DNA of 64,000 bases from Fodinibius salipaludis (GCF_002287075.1 NZ_NSKE01000006.1:124001-188000), one strand, 5' to 3'. Shown: positions 16,079 to 25,580, numbered from the stretch's first letter. Numbers and translations: made by a program. Notes: generated by a model not told the origin, from the letters alone.

Positions 16079-17944
16079 TCACTCCTCTTCCGCCGATGAA
16101 TTATGAAAATACTGGTACACTTTCTGGCCGGTTTTTTTTCCTATTTCTTCCTGTAAGTCCTCGAGTGCAGCATTCTGCACGGATTTTACAGAACCAAATT
16201 TTTTGAGCAGCTGCTGAGCAGTTTTTTTGCCAATTCCACTTATCTGAGTAAGCTCTGTCTTTATTGTACGTTTTGAACGTTTATTACGATGAAAAGATAC
16301 TGCAAAACGATGTGCTTCATCCCTCACTTTCTGTAACAACTTAAGTGCAGATGACTTTTTGGGTATCATTATAGGGTTATCCTTTCCCGGCACAAATACT
16401 TCTTCGAGACGCTTGGCCAATCCAACGATCTCACATTCCCCGTAAAAACCAATATCTTTCAGAGCTTGCACAGCACTGCTAAGTTGGCCTTTCCCTCCAT
16501 CAACAACAATTAAATCAGGGATTTGCTGTTTTTCATCCATTACTCGTTTATATCGCCGGCTTAGTACCTCTTTCATGGATGCAAAGTCATCGGGCCCCTC
16601 TACTGTTTTTATATTGAATCGCTTGTATTCACTCTTTTTTGGGCGCGCATCCACAAAACAAACCATCGAGGCCACCGGGTCACTGCCCTGCAAATTGGAA
16701 TTATCAAAACATTCAATGCGTCGGGGTAGTCGCTGCAGATTTAATTGCTCCTTTAACTCTTTTACAGAATGAGGAATATGTTTTTTAGCTGCTTTCTCTT
16801 TCTCAAGTTTTCGTTCACCCAGCAGATATTTGGCATTTGAGAGCGCCATGCGAATCATCTTGGCCTTCTCTCCGCGTTGTGGCCGATGGATTCGCACTTT
16901 CTTACCTCGTTCCTCCCAGAGGTACTGCGCCAACGGTTCTTCATTAACTAACTCATCACTTATGTAAACCTCATCAGGGATTCCCCCTGCATGCTGACCT
17001 GTGTAGTAATCCTCAACAAACGATTGCAACATCTCCCCTTTTTCAAGGTGCTTTATGTTTTTCAGGAAGCGGTGAAACTTACTGATTAGCTTACCTTCAC
17101 GAACTTTGAACAGCACGCCGCAGGCTTCGTTAATCTCTTCATCCACTTTAACAGCAAACAAGTCGCGGTCCACCTTTTTATCGGCTACCATTTTCATCTT
17201 CTTACTGTATTTTTTGACGGCTTCGAGGCTATCCCGGATTTGAGCAGCCTGTTCGAACTCCAGGGCATCCGAGGCAATAGACATCTCCTCTTTAAGATCT
17301 TGAATAAGGGCGTTCGTTCGTCCATTGAGCATCCGTTCTACCTTGTCAATAGTCGCCTGGTATTTTTCCAGATCCCAGTCGCCGGAACAGCTTTCCAGGT
17401 AATCATCAAAACAGGAATGCCACTTAGGGGGTCCCTTGGTCCGATCAATATTTTTGCGGGATACGGCACAAGTGCACAAATCAAATGCTTTTCGGATGGT
17501 ATCAAGCATCCGCTTCATGTGAGTTACACTGTCGTACGGACCGTAATACTTGCTGCCGTCATTAATCACCGTGCGAGTAGGATATACCCGTGGACGCTCA
17601 TCATTGGTAACACAAATATAGGGATAGGTCTTATCATCCCGATACAAAATATTATATCGCGGATGATGTTTTTTGATCAGGTTGTTTTCAAGAATTAGTG
17701 CTTCGGCCTCAGAATCAGTAACAATAACTTCCAGATCATCTATCTTACGAATCATCACGCTAATACGCCCGTCGTGATCACTGGAGTCCTGAAAATACGA
17801 TCGCACCCGGTTGCGGAGCCTTTTGGCCTTGCCTATATAGAGTAGACGATCTTTCTTATCCTTAAACATATATACCCCGGGTGAAAGCGGAAGATTATCA
17901 ACCTTCTCCCGAACATCCACCTCGGCACTGTCATTATCACTCAT
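16079..17944 (-). CDS. uvrC: UvrABC system protein C (excinuclease subunit)
   Basis: UvrC makes both incisions around lesions during nucleotide excision repair. All expected domains are present in 621 residues. The GIY-YIG 3'-nuclease is at about 18-95 (GVYMFKDKKDRLLYIGKAKR, RNRVRSYF). A UVR motif that binds UvrB is at about 205-240 (DALEFEQAAQIRDSLEAV). The RNase-H-like 5'-nuclease is at about 385-540 (RRIECFDNSNLQGSDPVASM, LIVVDGGKGQLSSAVQAL, DEAHRFAVSFHRNKRSKR). Tandem helix-hairpin-helix motifs end the protein (ISGIGKKTAQQLLKKFGSVK). Length is normal and no defect is visible. It appears to be transcribed alone. Confidence 0.96.
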   Translation of the reverse strand: MSDNDSAEVDVREKVDNLPLSPGVYMFKDKKDRLLYIGKAKRLRNRVRSYFQDSSDHDGRISVMIRKIDDLEVIVTDSEAEALILENNLIKKHHPRYNILYRDDKTYPYICVTNDERPRVYPTRTVINDGSKYYGPYDSVTHMKRMLDTIRKAFDLCTCAVSRKNIDRTKGPPKWHSCFDDYLESCSGDWDLEKYQATIDKVERMLNGRTNALIQDLKEEMSIASDALEFEQAAQIRDSLEAVKKYSKKMKMVADKKVDRDLFAVKVDEEINEACGVLFKVREGKLISKFHRFLKNIKHLEKGEMLQSFVEDYYTGQHAGGIPDEVYISDELVNEEPLAQYLWEERGKKVRIHRPQRGEKAKMIRMALSNAKYLLGERKLEKEKAAKKHIPHSVKELKEQLNLQRLPRRIECFDNSNLQGSDPVASMVCFVDARPKKSEYKRFNIKTVEGPDDFASMKEVLSRRYKRVMDEKQQIPDLIVVDGGKGQLSSAVQALKDIGFYGECEIVGLAKRLEEVFVPGKDNPIMIPKKSSALKLLQKVRDEAHRFAVSFHRNKRSKRTIKTELTQISGIGKKTAQQLLKKFGSVKSVQNAALEDLQEEIGKKTGQKVYQYFHNSSAEEE

Positions 17945-18134
17945 TCTCTATGAAAAATCTTAAATTCTACTGATCAAAAAACACTGGTAAACTTACTGAT
18001 ACTGATGCTTGATTGGAAACGATTACTACTTTTTCCGAGAAAATTTGTCATTCCATTCCCACTTCGATGCTGCAATTAAAATCATTAGTTTTCTACAGCT
18101 ATAAATAGCTTGCAGACAGATATAGTTCACCGTC

Positions 18135-18824
18135 ATGAAACAGACCCAAACTGATCCCAATATTCCCATTATTTATGAAGATGAGCACCTGCTTATCATC
18201 GAAAAACCGGCCGGTGTACTCTCGCAGAAAGACCATACCGGCGACCCTGATGTTCTAACACTTTGCAAGCAATACCTCAGTAGATCTCAGAATAATCCTT
18301 TCCTGGGGCTCATTCATCGCCTCGATCGTCCCGTAAGTGGACTCATGCTTCTGGCAAAAAACCGAAATGCTGCTAACAACTTATCAAAACAGGTTCGTGA
18401 CCGGACTATTCAAAAAACATATTGGGCGATAACAGCGGGATCTCCGCCTCGAAATGGAGTCCTAACGCACCGCCTCTATAAAAACAGCGATACCAATATT
18501 GTTGAAGTCGTACCCAGCAACCAAGAAAAGGGAAAACGAGCGGAACTTTCTTTCGCAAAATTAGAAGAGTCCGATAATCTACATCTCCTTTCTGTACACT
18601 TGCAAACCGGTCGTCCCCATCAAATTCGTGTGCAACTGGCACACGAGGGCTATCCCATTTGGGGTGATTACAAATACGGACAGAACCAACCCGACGGTCG
18701 TACTATGGCCTTGCGTGCAGTAGAGCTTGTTTTTAAGCATCCTCACACAGCTCAACACGTGCAGTTTGAACTGGCTCCGCCAAGTGAACATCCATGGACA
18801 CAATTTTCCATCGCTCATCAATAG
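18135..18824 (+). CDS. RluA-family pseudouridine synthase
   Basis: A 229-residue RNA pseudouridine synthase. The catalytic motif HRLDRPVSGLMLLAKN contains the conserved aspartate in HRLDR; the family also shows GRPHQIRVQLAHEGYPIWGD near the end, as here, and the entry motif IIYEDEHLLIIEKPAGVLS. There is no S4 domain and the length fits a short RluA/RluC-like enzyme acting on tRNA or 23S rRNA; the specific target uridine cannot be told. The downstream methyltransferase starts four bases after its stop, so the two are almost certainly translationally linked. Confidence 0.93.
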   Translation: MKQTQTDPNIPIIYEDEHLLIIEKPAGVLSQKDHTGDPDVLTLCKQYLSRSQNNPFLGLIHRLDRPVSGLMLLAKNRNAANNLSKQVRDRTIQKTYWAITAGSPPRNGVLTHRLYKNSDTNIVEVVPSNQEKGKRAELSFAKLEESDNLHLLSVHLQTGRPHQIRVQLAHEGYPIWGDYKYGQNQPDGRTMALRAVELVFKHPHTAQHVQFELAPPSEHPWTQFSIAHQ

Positions 18825-18828
18825 GAAT

Positions 18829-19707
18829 ATGAAGTCCGACCAATTAAGTAAAACAGCCGCTTTTATTGCCATAAAATTTTATGGGTTAACACGCATTCCG
18901 GCATTTCGATCTCTTTTTGAAGATTCAAAAGTTGCTTTCTATGAACGCGTAGTGGAAAGCCTCCCAACACCTCTAAATTATTATCATTACTGGCTCAAAT
19001 ACGATTGGGCCCGACGGCTATATACTTGGTCTGAAGAGTTGCTTTTGCCGGGTGATCTGCTCCATATCATCGCCCGAAAATATTATATACAACAGCTTGT
19101 ACATGAGTTAAAAGAAGATCAGTATAAACAAATAGTTGTCTTGGGCTCGGGTTTTGATGACTTGGCATTTACCTATTCACAGCAAGGAATTTCTTGCTTT
19201 GAACTTGACGTTCCCAGGATGGCCAAACACAAACAACAGTTTTTTAATCGGTATTACCCGGACAGTAATCATCCCGATATCATCAGTTATCACCTTTCGG
19301 ATGATCAACAAAAATTGCCCCTAAGTTCTCATTCCAACATTGACCCGAACAAAAAGACAATAATTATTGCTGAAGGATTTTTTGACTATCTGCGAACTGA
19401 TCTTTTTGATAGCATTTTGGGTCAAATTAAATCCTTTTTTCATCAAACCCCGGCACTTATTACCACCCATTTTGCATTAAATGAGCTCCCGTTGCACCAT
19501 CGGTGGTCATTTAAAACAGGCGTTAAAACGGTGGGAGAAGAACTAAAGCTCTACCAAAACATCAATGAATTTCACAAAATGCTCGCAAGAAATGAGTTTA
19601 TTATAAAGAAACAGTTTAATCATCAATTCATGGCTACAGAACTCCAACAGATAACCGGTACAGAGCTTTCCATCTTACAGGGATTTTATTTATTGATAGC
19701 AAAATAG
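18829..19707 (+). CDS. Class I SAM-dependent methyltransferase (leucine carboxyl methyltransferase-like)
   Basis: A 292-residue protein resembling the LCM/PPM family of S-adenosylmethionine O-methyltransferases. The SAM-binding glycine loop is VVLGSGFDDLAF near residue 105, followed by the acidic strand FELDVPRMAKHKQQF. A second block, IIIAEGFFDYL near 175, fits the family's 'aEGll.YL' motif. The substrate is unknown; family members methylate carboxyl groups of proteins or small molecules. I begin at the ATG four bases after the pseudouridine synthase stop, preceded by a weak GGA; an upstream ATG would overlap the previous gene by nearly 100 bases and adds an unrelated N-terminus. Confidence 0.78.
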   Translation: MKSDQLSKTAAFIAIKFYGLTRIPAFRSLFEDSKVAFYERVVESLPTPLNYYHYWLKYDWARRLYTWSEELLLPGDLLHIIARKYYIQQLVHELKEDQYKQIVVLGSGFDDLAFTYSQQGISCFELDVPRMAKHKQQFFNRYYPDSNHPDIISYHLSDDQQKLPLSSHSNIDPNKKTIIIAEGFFDYLRTDLFDSILGQIKSFFHQTPALITTHFALNELPLHHRWSFKTGVKTVGEELKLYQNINEFHKMLARNEFIIKKQFNHQFMATELQQITGTELSILQGFYLLIAK

Positions 19708-19822
19708 ATCCCTTTTATGTAATAAAAATTAAATTTGAATTGGAACACTATATTTGTCGACTGTGTTGATTGAGTAGGTTATAAGCAAATCTTTCAAACA
19801 TCTTCCGGATGAGCTCAAAATT

Positions 19823-20728
19823 ATGAGTGGTAAATTAACAAAATCTGAGGCACTGGAGCTTTTAACGCCAGTAGTTGACAATGAAGTTAATGCCGAGGAG
19901 CGCGATGCATTTCTGGCATATATTGCTCACGATGAAGAGTTAAAGCAAGAATATGATTCGATGAAACGAATCAAAGCTCTTATGGGTAATCGATGTCCGT
20001 GTGCCAAAGCTCCCGACTCGTTAAAAGATTTCTTATCAGCATATTGCTCTTCTGAAACTTCAGCTTCCGATGGGCCCATCTATGAGATTCCCAACAAAAA
20101 ATCTGTAAGTCAGCAAAATCAACCTGACATTTCGGATCCCTCTGAACAACATTCAAAATGGTGGTATTATGCCGCCGCTGCTGTTGTTGTATTTACTGTT
20201 TCTTTATGGGGCTTTTTGAATTACGGAAATTTGGTGGGTGAAAATCCTACCTACAATATCGAAAAACATGCTTACCAACACTTCATGAAACACGATGGCA
20301 AGCTGGTCCCCCCTACCATATCCACAGCCAGCCTGGGTTCGGCTGAAATTGAACTGGCACAAAATTATGATATGGCTATGACTATTCCTGAATTGGGTAA
20401 AGCCGAATTTAAAGGGGTAGTATACCAAGAGTTTGTCCCCGATTTTAAAGCACCAATGCTGGAATACCATATGCCGGCAGAAGATCAGTATATTTATATT
20501 TTCGCCTTTCAAATTGATAGGATGGAACAATTTGGTCAGCTGGTGCGCGACCAAGATGCTGTAAAAGCATGCACAAAATCACGTGACTTTCATATCCGAA
20601 ATGTAAATGGCAAACACGTTGTTTCCTGGAAATGGAATAATATTTGGTATTCAGCTATTTCCAATCACGACGGCAATACCCTTGCCTCTCTTGTTAAACC
20701 ACTGGAATATGAGTCGTTAGATGACTAA
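19823..20728 (+). CDS. Anti-sigma-factor-like membrane protein
   Basis: A 301-residue protein with a short cytosolic domain, one membrane helix (about 112-134, WWYYAAAAVVVFTVSLWGFL) and a soluble extracytoplasmic domain. The N-terminal part (LTPVVDNEVNAEERDAFLAY, then NRCPCAKAPDSL with Cys58 and Cys60) resembles zf-HC2-type anti-sigma domains in layout, but the exact Hx3Cx2C motif is not present. No sigma factor gene is adjacent, so any partner lies elsewhere. TATATTTG, a -7-like Bacteroidota element, lies at 19749-19756. The gene converges on the next one with only six bases between stops. Function is tentative. Confidence 0.55.
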   Translation: MSGKLTKSEALELLTPVVDNEVNAEERDAFLAYIAHDEELKQEYDSMKRIKALMGNRCPCAKAPDSLKDFLSAYCSSETSASDGPIYEIPNKKSVSQQNQPDISDPSEQHSKWWYYAAAAVVVFTVSLWGFLNYGNLVGENPTYNIEKHAYQHFMKHDGKLVPPTISTASLGSAEIELAQNYDMAMTIPELGKAEFKGVVYQEFVPDFKAPMLEYHMPAEDQYIYIFAFQIDRMEQFGQLVRDQDAVKACTKSRDFHIRNVNGKHVVSWKWNNIWYSAISNHDGNTLASLVKPLEYESLDD

Positions 20729-20734
20729 GCTCCT

Positions 20735-21325
20735 TTAAAAACGAAGACTTGCGGTAAGGACTGGAGCAACTTTATCATCAACAACAGTAGGAGCCACATT
20801 AATTGAGAAATTTCTTCCTCCCGAATTATATTCCTGAACCGAAGTATTTAAGCTCATCATATTATAAATAAATCCGGCTAAGATAAGTCCTTCCCCAATC
20901 AGCATTTTGGTGTCGGTAAGCGATACTTTTTCATTATCCACATTTAAGGTATTGGCAAAACGATGTCCAAAAACCTCACGGGTAGCATCCACCATCAGGA
21001 TTGTCCCTACCGCTCTGGCACCCATTCCGATAACACCTCGCGGATAATCTTCGGCGTAAAAATTCCCGGTTGATGCCCCTCCTACAATTCCGTACAACGT
21101 AAGATAAGCACCTGTTTTTTGAATAGTATTATTATCAAAAAATGCAACAGCCGATATACCCGACCCAATAGAAAGTACCGTATTCGTTAGGGCAATACTA
21201 CGAGCTTTGGAGACCGTTTTTTGTTGGCCACTGGCAAAGGGACGATTGATACTTACCTCACTTTGCGCATCTGCCGAAAATGATATTCCAAATAGGAAAC
21301 AGAAAAAAAGAATTGTTTTTTGCAT
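20735..21325 (-). CDS. Exported protein of unknown function
   Basis: A 196-residue protein with a clear cleavable signal peptide (MQKTILFFCFLFGISFSADA, then QS). The mature part alternates small glycine/alanine-rich hydrophobic stretches (NTVLSIGSGISAVAFF, GVIGMGARAVGTILMV, IGEGLILAGFIYNMM) and ends in TASLRF with an aromatic last residue. That resembles a small outer-membrane or membrane-associated protein. I do not recognise a family. It lies 39 bases after rmuC on the same strand and may share its transcript. Confidence 0.6.
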   Translation of the reverse strand: MQKTILFFCFLFGISFSADAQSEVSINRPFASGQQKTVSKARSIALTNTVLSIGSGISAVAFFDNNTIQKTGAYLTLYGIVGGASTGNFYAEDYPRGVIGMGARAVGTILMVDATREVFGHRFANTLNVDNEKVSLTDTKMLIGEGLILAGFIYNMMSLNTSVQEYNSGGRNFSINVAPTVVDDKVAPVLTASLRF

Positions 21326-21364
21326 AAGGCAGAATATGAAAAGCTTTTCGTAAAAAGAAAACTA

Positions 21365-22747
21365 TTAATCGCTTTCGGTCTCCGAATCATCATTCCCGAT
21401 AGCATCAGGAGCATCTTCCTGATCAAGCAGATTGCTGGAAATTTTTTTACTGTTATTGGCACCTAATTTCCGCAGTTTATCAGCCTGACCAATCAAGTCA
21501 CCGCGACCTGTTTTAAGCCTATTCATCGCCTGATCATAACTTTCCTGCGATTGACGTATACGCATACCAATTTCTTCCAGACTTTCTACAAAAAGCACAA
21601 ACTTATCATACAGCTTGCCACCGCGTTCAGCAATTTTTTGCGCATTTTTATTCTGATATTCCTGCTTCCAAACACTGTCGATAGTCGCAAGCGTTGCCAA
21701 CAGCGTAGAGGGGCTTACAATCACAATATTTTTATCAAAAGCATCATAGTAGAGGCTGGAATCGTGCTGCAGGGCTACTCCAAAGGCTGACTCTATAGGC
21801 ACAAACATCAATACAAAGTCGGGACTATTTCCCCCATACAGCTGTTCGTAATTTTTGCTGCTAAGTCCCTTCACATGGCTGCGAAGTGAATTTACGTGCT
21901 GTTTTAAGGCTCGCTGGCGCTCTTCCTCATCCTCGGCAGAGCTGAACTGTTCGTACGCCTTTAGTGAAACTTTTGAATCAATAACCAGCCTTTTTTCATC
22001 AGGCAAATAGACTACCACATCGGGATACAAGTTACGTCCGTCTTCACTGCGATGGTTTTCCTGTATTTCGTACTCTCGGCCTTTCGTCAATCCCGATTTT
22101 TCGAGGATGCGCTGTAGTATTACTTCGCCCCAGCTACCCTGTGTCTTCGAATCCCCCTTTAATGCACGAGTCAAATCCTTGGCCTCCTCTGCCATCTGCT
22201 GGTTCATCTCCTTTAAATGTTCGAGATGCTGCTTCAGCGAACTGCGTCCCTCAATATCCTCTTTATGAGTCTCTTCCACTTTCTTTTTGAACTCCTCCAT
22301 CTTTTCGCCCAGCGGCTTCAACAGCTGATCCAGCTTTTCTTTATTCTGCTCAGTAAACTTTTTCGATTTTTCTTCCAGAATTTTATTTGCCAGATTCTCA
22401 AACTCATCCTTGAAGCGTTCCTGCAGATTTTCCATCTCCTCCTTTTGATCAGAAAGGCGCTCTTTGAGATTACGATAATCCGCATTAAGCTCAGCCAGCT
22501 GTTTTTCAGCTTCGTTCGCCCGCTGTTCAGCCTGTTTTTCTTCCTGCCCGGTCTCCTTGAGCTGTGCCGATAAATTTTCATTGCGCTCCTCAAGCCGAGA
22601 AATAGTCTGCAGCGCTTGCTCACGCTCCTGCTCCAAGGCTTCAGCTTCTTCCCGGCTCAAAGCCCGGCTGCTTTTATACTTAAAATGAGCAATAGCGTAG
22701 CCGAGGATAAGTCCGACGATGATAAATAGTATCGAAATCAGTTCCAT
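21365..22747 (-). CDS. rmuC: DNA recombination protein RmuC
   Basis: RmuC proteins limit DNA inversion at short repeats and carry a nuclease-like fold. The 460-residue product has an N-terminal membrane helix (ISILFIIVGLILGYAIAHF), a long coiled coil (about 28-210, E/K/Q/L-rich), and the RmuC domain at about 200-400. The domain is marked by GSWGEVILQRILEKSGLTKG, PDVVVYLPDEKRLVIDSKVS, and DFVLMFVPIESAFGVALQ. This layout and length are standard. An acidic tail (DQEDAPDAIGNDDSETESD) ends the protein. The function of the family is only partly understood. Confidence 0.92.
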   Translation of the reverse strand: MELISILFIIVGLILGYAIAHFKYKSSRALSREEAEALEQEREQALQTISRLEERNENLSAQLKETGQEEKQAEQRANEAEKQLAELNADYRNLKERLSDQKEEMENLQERFKDEFENLANKILEEKSKKFTEQNKEKLDQLLKPLGEKMEEFKKKVEETHKEDIEGRSSLKQHLEHLKEMNQQMAEEAKDLTRALKGDSKTQGSWGEVILQRILEKSGLTKGREYEIQENHRSEDGRNLYPDVVVYLPDEKRLVIDSKVSLKAYEQFSSAEDEEERQRALKQHVNSLRSHVKGLSSKNYEQLYGGNSPDFVLMFVPIESAFGVALQHDSSLYYDAFDKNIVIVSPSTLLATLATIDSVWKQEYQNKNAQKIAERGGKLYDKFVLFVESLEEIGMRIRQSQESYDQAMNRLKTGRGDLIGQADKLRKLGANNSKKISSNLLDQEDAPDAIGNDDSETESD

Positions 22748-22754
22748 CTGAGTA

Positions 22755-22841
22755 TTGGAGGTTTGAGGTTGAAAGTTGGAGGTTAGAAACTATCTATCTG
22801 AATCTGTGAAGCCAACCCTCCGAAGCTTTAGCGCAGGAGGG
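22755..22841. repeat. Short direct repeats and a CCCTCC/GGAGGG hairpin
   Basis: TTGGAGGTT occurs twice, 21 bases apart (22755-22763 and 22776-22784), with a related TTGAGGTT between. Next comes an inverted repeat CCCTCC (22816-22821) and GGAGGG (22836-22841) with a 14-base loop. Such iterated GGAGGTTGA-type and CCTCCGAAGC-type sequences are common intergenic debris in Bacteroidota-like genomes. They lie in the leader of rmuC, between divergent genes. Confidence 0.4.
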
Positions 22842-22996
22842 AATATCATGGTTCTGCCATCCAGTTTCCAGTGTGGTTTAAATAAAAAAACATGGTGACA
22901 ACGTGATGGCATACAAATAACAGCGGTCTTGCTTCAACCATGTTCCACTATTATTATTGATCTATAATATTGTAATAAAAACCATTATTAAATTTC

Positions 22997-23476
22997 ATGG
23001 CTAAGTACATTACCACCGTAAGTTGGTCACGGGATGGGCAATCCTTCACCGACAATCAATACAAACGGGTTCATCAATGGGAATTTGACAGCGGACAAAC
23101 CATCAGGGCGTCTGCTTCACCTGATATTGTGCCTGTGCCCTTATCTGATCCCTCAGCCGTTGATCCTGAAGAAGCTTTTGTGGCGGCGCTTTCAAGCTGT
23201 CATATGCTCTGGTTTTTATCCATTGCCGCTGAAGCGGGTTTTGTTGTGGAGCAGTATGTAGATAAAGCAACGGGTATACTTTCTAAAGATGAGCAGGACA
23301 AACAAGCTATTACTCAAGTCACCCTGTTCCCGCATGTAAGTTATAAATATAGCGACGCTCCGAGTGTGGAAGAACATCATAACATTCATGAACTCGCAGA
23401 CGAAAAATGTTTTATTGCTAACTCTGTAAAAACCAAAGTGGAGATAGAATCATCAATGAGCAATAAACCTATGTAA
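22997..23476 (+). CDS. OsmC-family peroxiredoxin-like protein
   Basis: A 159-residue OsmC/Ohr-type protein that reduces organic hydroperoxides with a thiol pair. Cys68 in AALSSCHML and Cys138 in EKCFIANS match the two catalytic cysteines of the family, and the fold motif ASASPDIVPVPLSDPSAVDP precedes the first. It seems monocistronic, divergent from rmuC. The distinction between OsmC and Ohr subgroups is not made; the middle segment (LSKDEQDKQAITQVTLFPHV) fits the Ohr/OsmC C-subfamily. Confidence 0.88.
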   Translation: MAKYITTVSWSRDGQSFTDNQYKRVHQWEFDSGQTIRASASPDIVPVPLSDPSAVDPEEAFVAALSSCHMLWFLSIAAEAGFVVEQYVDKATGILSKDEQDKQAITQVTLFPHVSYKYSDAPSVEEHHNIHELADEKCFIANSVKTKVEIESSMSNKPM

Positions 23477-23557
23477 TAACTTTCGCGATCCTATTTCCGT
23501 AATATCTCATTTTAGGAAACCGATCACATTTACATTTTAATCTTTAAATGAAGAGGT

Positions 23558-23767
23558 ATGCAACATCGAAACTGGCAGTGCCCGAAATGTCAAAATAACA
23601 ATTTTGAAACCGGTCAAGTATCCGGTACCGGTGGATTTTTCTCGAAATTCTTCAACGTTCAAACCCAAAAGTTTACAACCGTTACCTGCTCAAAATGTCA
23701 ATATACTGAACTGTATAAAACGGATACCAGTACCCTGCATAATGTATTGGATTTCTTTGGGAATTGA
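23558..23767 (+). CDS. Small zinc-ribbon protein
   Basis: A 69-residue protein with two CxxC knuckles, CPKC at residues 7-10 and CSKC near 45-48, forming a single zinc ribbon. It resembles COG3478-type 'nucleic-acid-binding Zn-ribbon' proteins, with CSKCQYTELYKTDTSTL after the second knuckle and FGN at the end. The biological role is unknown; binding of nucleic acid is a family-level guess. It stands alone between OsmC and a DsbA-like protein, preceded by an AGAGG-like sequence eight bases before the ATG. Confidence 0.75.
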   Translation: MQHRNWQCPKCQNNNFETGQVSGTGGFFSKFFNVQTQKFTTVTCSKCQYTELYKTDTSTLHNVLDFFGN

Positions 23768-24015
23768 TTTCCAGAGAACGTAGGCGACTCCCAGCATTTT
23801 TACCGGTGAATTTATACCACGGAGAGCACCAAAAGTTAAATGCATCAGGAGCTTAATACTCCATCCAACCGTGAAAACCACATTTTGATGAGTTTACTAT
23901 CTATATCATCGCTCCTAAATCCTCCAGTAATTTTAACGTTTTCTGTATGAATGGTTTGGGTAGCATTTTGTTTATTTTAATGTAAAAGTAATTTTAAAAG
24001 GAAGATATCATTTTT

Positions 24016-24672
24016 ATGAAAGTCGAAATTTGGTCTGATGTAATGTGTCCCTTTTGCTATATCGGAAAGCGGCGCTTCGAAAACGCTCTGAAAAACTTCG
24101 AATATGCTGATGAAGTCAAGATAAAGTGGCGCAGCTTTCAGCTCAATCCCGATATGGAAACCGATCCCAATGCCAACATTAACGAGTACCTTGCTAAAGC
24201 CAAAGGCTGGTCTCTCGAGCAGGCACAGCAGATGAATCAACGGGTCACCGATATGGCCGCCGATGAAGGATTGGAATACAACATGGATCAGGCTGTGGTC
24301 GCCAATTCTTACGACGCCCACCGATTAGCCCAATTTTCCAAAGACCGAGGAAAAGCCGATGAAATGGAGGAAGCACTTTTTAACGCTTACTTCACTGACG
24401 GGAAAAATATTGCTGACCATCAAACACTCATTGGACTGGCCAAAGACATCGGGATTGATCCCACTGAGGCCCAAAGTATTTTAGAGAGCGACAAATATGC
24501 TAATGCTGTTGACCACGATATCCAACTGGCCCAAAATATCAATATTACAGGGGTTCCATTTTTTCTATTCGATCAAAAGTTTGGCGTGTCGGGAGCCCGT
24601 GAAACTGAAGTGTTTTTGAAGGCTCTTAAACAGTCGTGGAATGCACAGCTTCAAGAGAAGCCCCGAGAATAA
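24016..24672 (+). CDS. DsbA-family oxidoreductase (FrnE-like)
   Basis: A 218-residue thioredoxin-fold protein of the DsbA/FrnE/HCCA-isomerase group. The active site CPFC sits at Cys11 and Cys14 in EIWSDVMCPFCYIGKRRFE; the inserted helical domain has ANSYDAHRLAQFSKDRGKAD, and the cis-Pro loop is ITGVPFFLFDQKFGVSGA. There is no signal peptide, so it is cytoplasmic, unlike true DsbA. Family members act as disulfide isomerases under stress. An AAGGAAGATATC leader precedes the start. It is transcribed as a single gene. Confidence 0.9.
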   Translation: MKVEIWSDVMCPFCYIGKRRFENALKNFEYADEVKIKWRSFQLNPDMETDPNANINEYLAKAKGWSLEQAQQMNQRVTDMAADEGLEYNMDQAVVANSYDAHRLAQFSKDRGKADEMEEALFNAYFTDGKNIADHQTLIGLAKDIGIDPTEAQSILESDKYANAVDHDIQLAQNINITGVPFFLFDQKFGVSGARETEVFLKALKQSWNAQLQEKPRE

Positions 24673-24821
24673 TTCGAATACTTATATTAGTCCATATTCT
24701 GTTAATACATTGTGGGACATTCGGAAGTCGTCATTCGGACGAAATTATAAAATAACTTCCTTTTTGGATCAGATTTGTTATTATTATAGTAGATTAGGCT
24801 ATAATTATTACAGACGGACAT

Positions 24822-25580
24822 ATGATTCTATTACAACGAAACGCACTGTTGGTGTACATTTTACTCTCGCTGACAACGACACCCACCTTTGCTTCTGATA
24901 CCGCTAAACCCGAGAAGCTGCCTACGCTTGTTAGCTATATGCAGGAACAGGGATTTGATATTAATCACCTGTTGGAAGACCCTCGCTTTCAAATTTATGA
25001 GGATATTGCAGAGCGATTTAAAAAATCAGCCGAAAAGAAATCGCATACTCTTGACTCATATAAAAAAATACTTGGTTTTGAGAGCAAGGCTCGTCAGTTA
25101 AATCAGTTTATTAAAGAACATTCCGAGCAGCTTAATAAAGCGGAACAACAATATGATATTTCGGCTACCGTCATTGCCGCTATTATTGGTATTGAATCTG
25201 ATTTCGGGAAGAATATAGGATCATACAATCCATTCAATGCCTATGTATCAATGTATGCCAAGGGGTATCGACAAGATTTTGCCAAAGCCCAGATCGTAGA
25301 ACTCCTTAAGTTTACAGAGCGTAACAACATTGATGTTTTTGAGCTAAAATCCAGTTACGCAGGAGCCATGGCCTACGCTCAGTTTATTCCCTATTCACTT
25401 AATAAATGGTTTGTGGGGGAAGATATTTTTGATATGAATAATAATATCATGTCCGTCGGCAATTACCTGGCATATTTTAAGGAACGAACAGGAAATATCG
25501 AGACGGCCGTCCTACGATACAATCCCAGCAGCTTATATACTCAGGCTGTTTTGGATCTTGCCCAACAGGCACATTTGTAA
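24822..25580 (+). CDS. Lytic murein transglycosylase (MltB-like, SLT_2)
   Basis: A 252-residue exported enzyme that cleaves peptidoglycan with formation of 1,6-anhydro-MurNAc. A signal peptide covers about residues 1-24 (LLVYILLSLTTTPTFA). The SLT_2/MltB domain includes VIAAIIGIESDFGKNIG with catalytic Glu125, NPFNAYVSMYAKGYRQDFA, and the substrate-groove motif SYAGAMAYAQFIPYSLNKWF. The final signature AVLRYNPSSLYTQAVLDLA resembles the family's 'YN.S..Y...V' end. The protein is shorter than E. coli MltB but complete for a minimal catalytic domain. There is no lipobox, so it is probably periplasmic rather than membrane-anchored. Confidence 0.88.
   Translation: MILLQRNALLVYILLSLTTTPTFASDTAKPEKLPTLVSYMQEQGFDINHLLEDPRFQIYEDIAERFKKSAEKKSHTLDSYKKILGFESKARQLNQFIKEHSEQLNKAEQQYDISATVIAAIIGIESDFGKNIGSYNPFNAYVSMYAKGYRQDFAKAQIVELLKFTERNNIDVFELKSSYAGAMAYAQFIPYSLNKWFVGEDIFDMNNNIMSVGNYLAYFKERTGNIETAVLRYNPSSLYTQAVLDLAQQAHL

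Noticed and set aside
19734-19756. Bacteroidota-type promoter with -7 TATATTTG upstream of the anti-sigma-like gene
   Set aside because: The -7 element fits TAnnTTTG, but the nearest TTTG box is only 11 bases away, too close for a -33 element.
24718-24739. CATTCGGA occurring twice upstream of the transglycosylase gene
   Set aside because: Two short copies with no symmetry or known site; compatible with chance.
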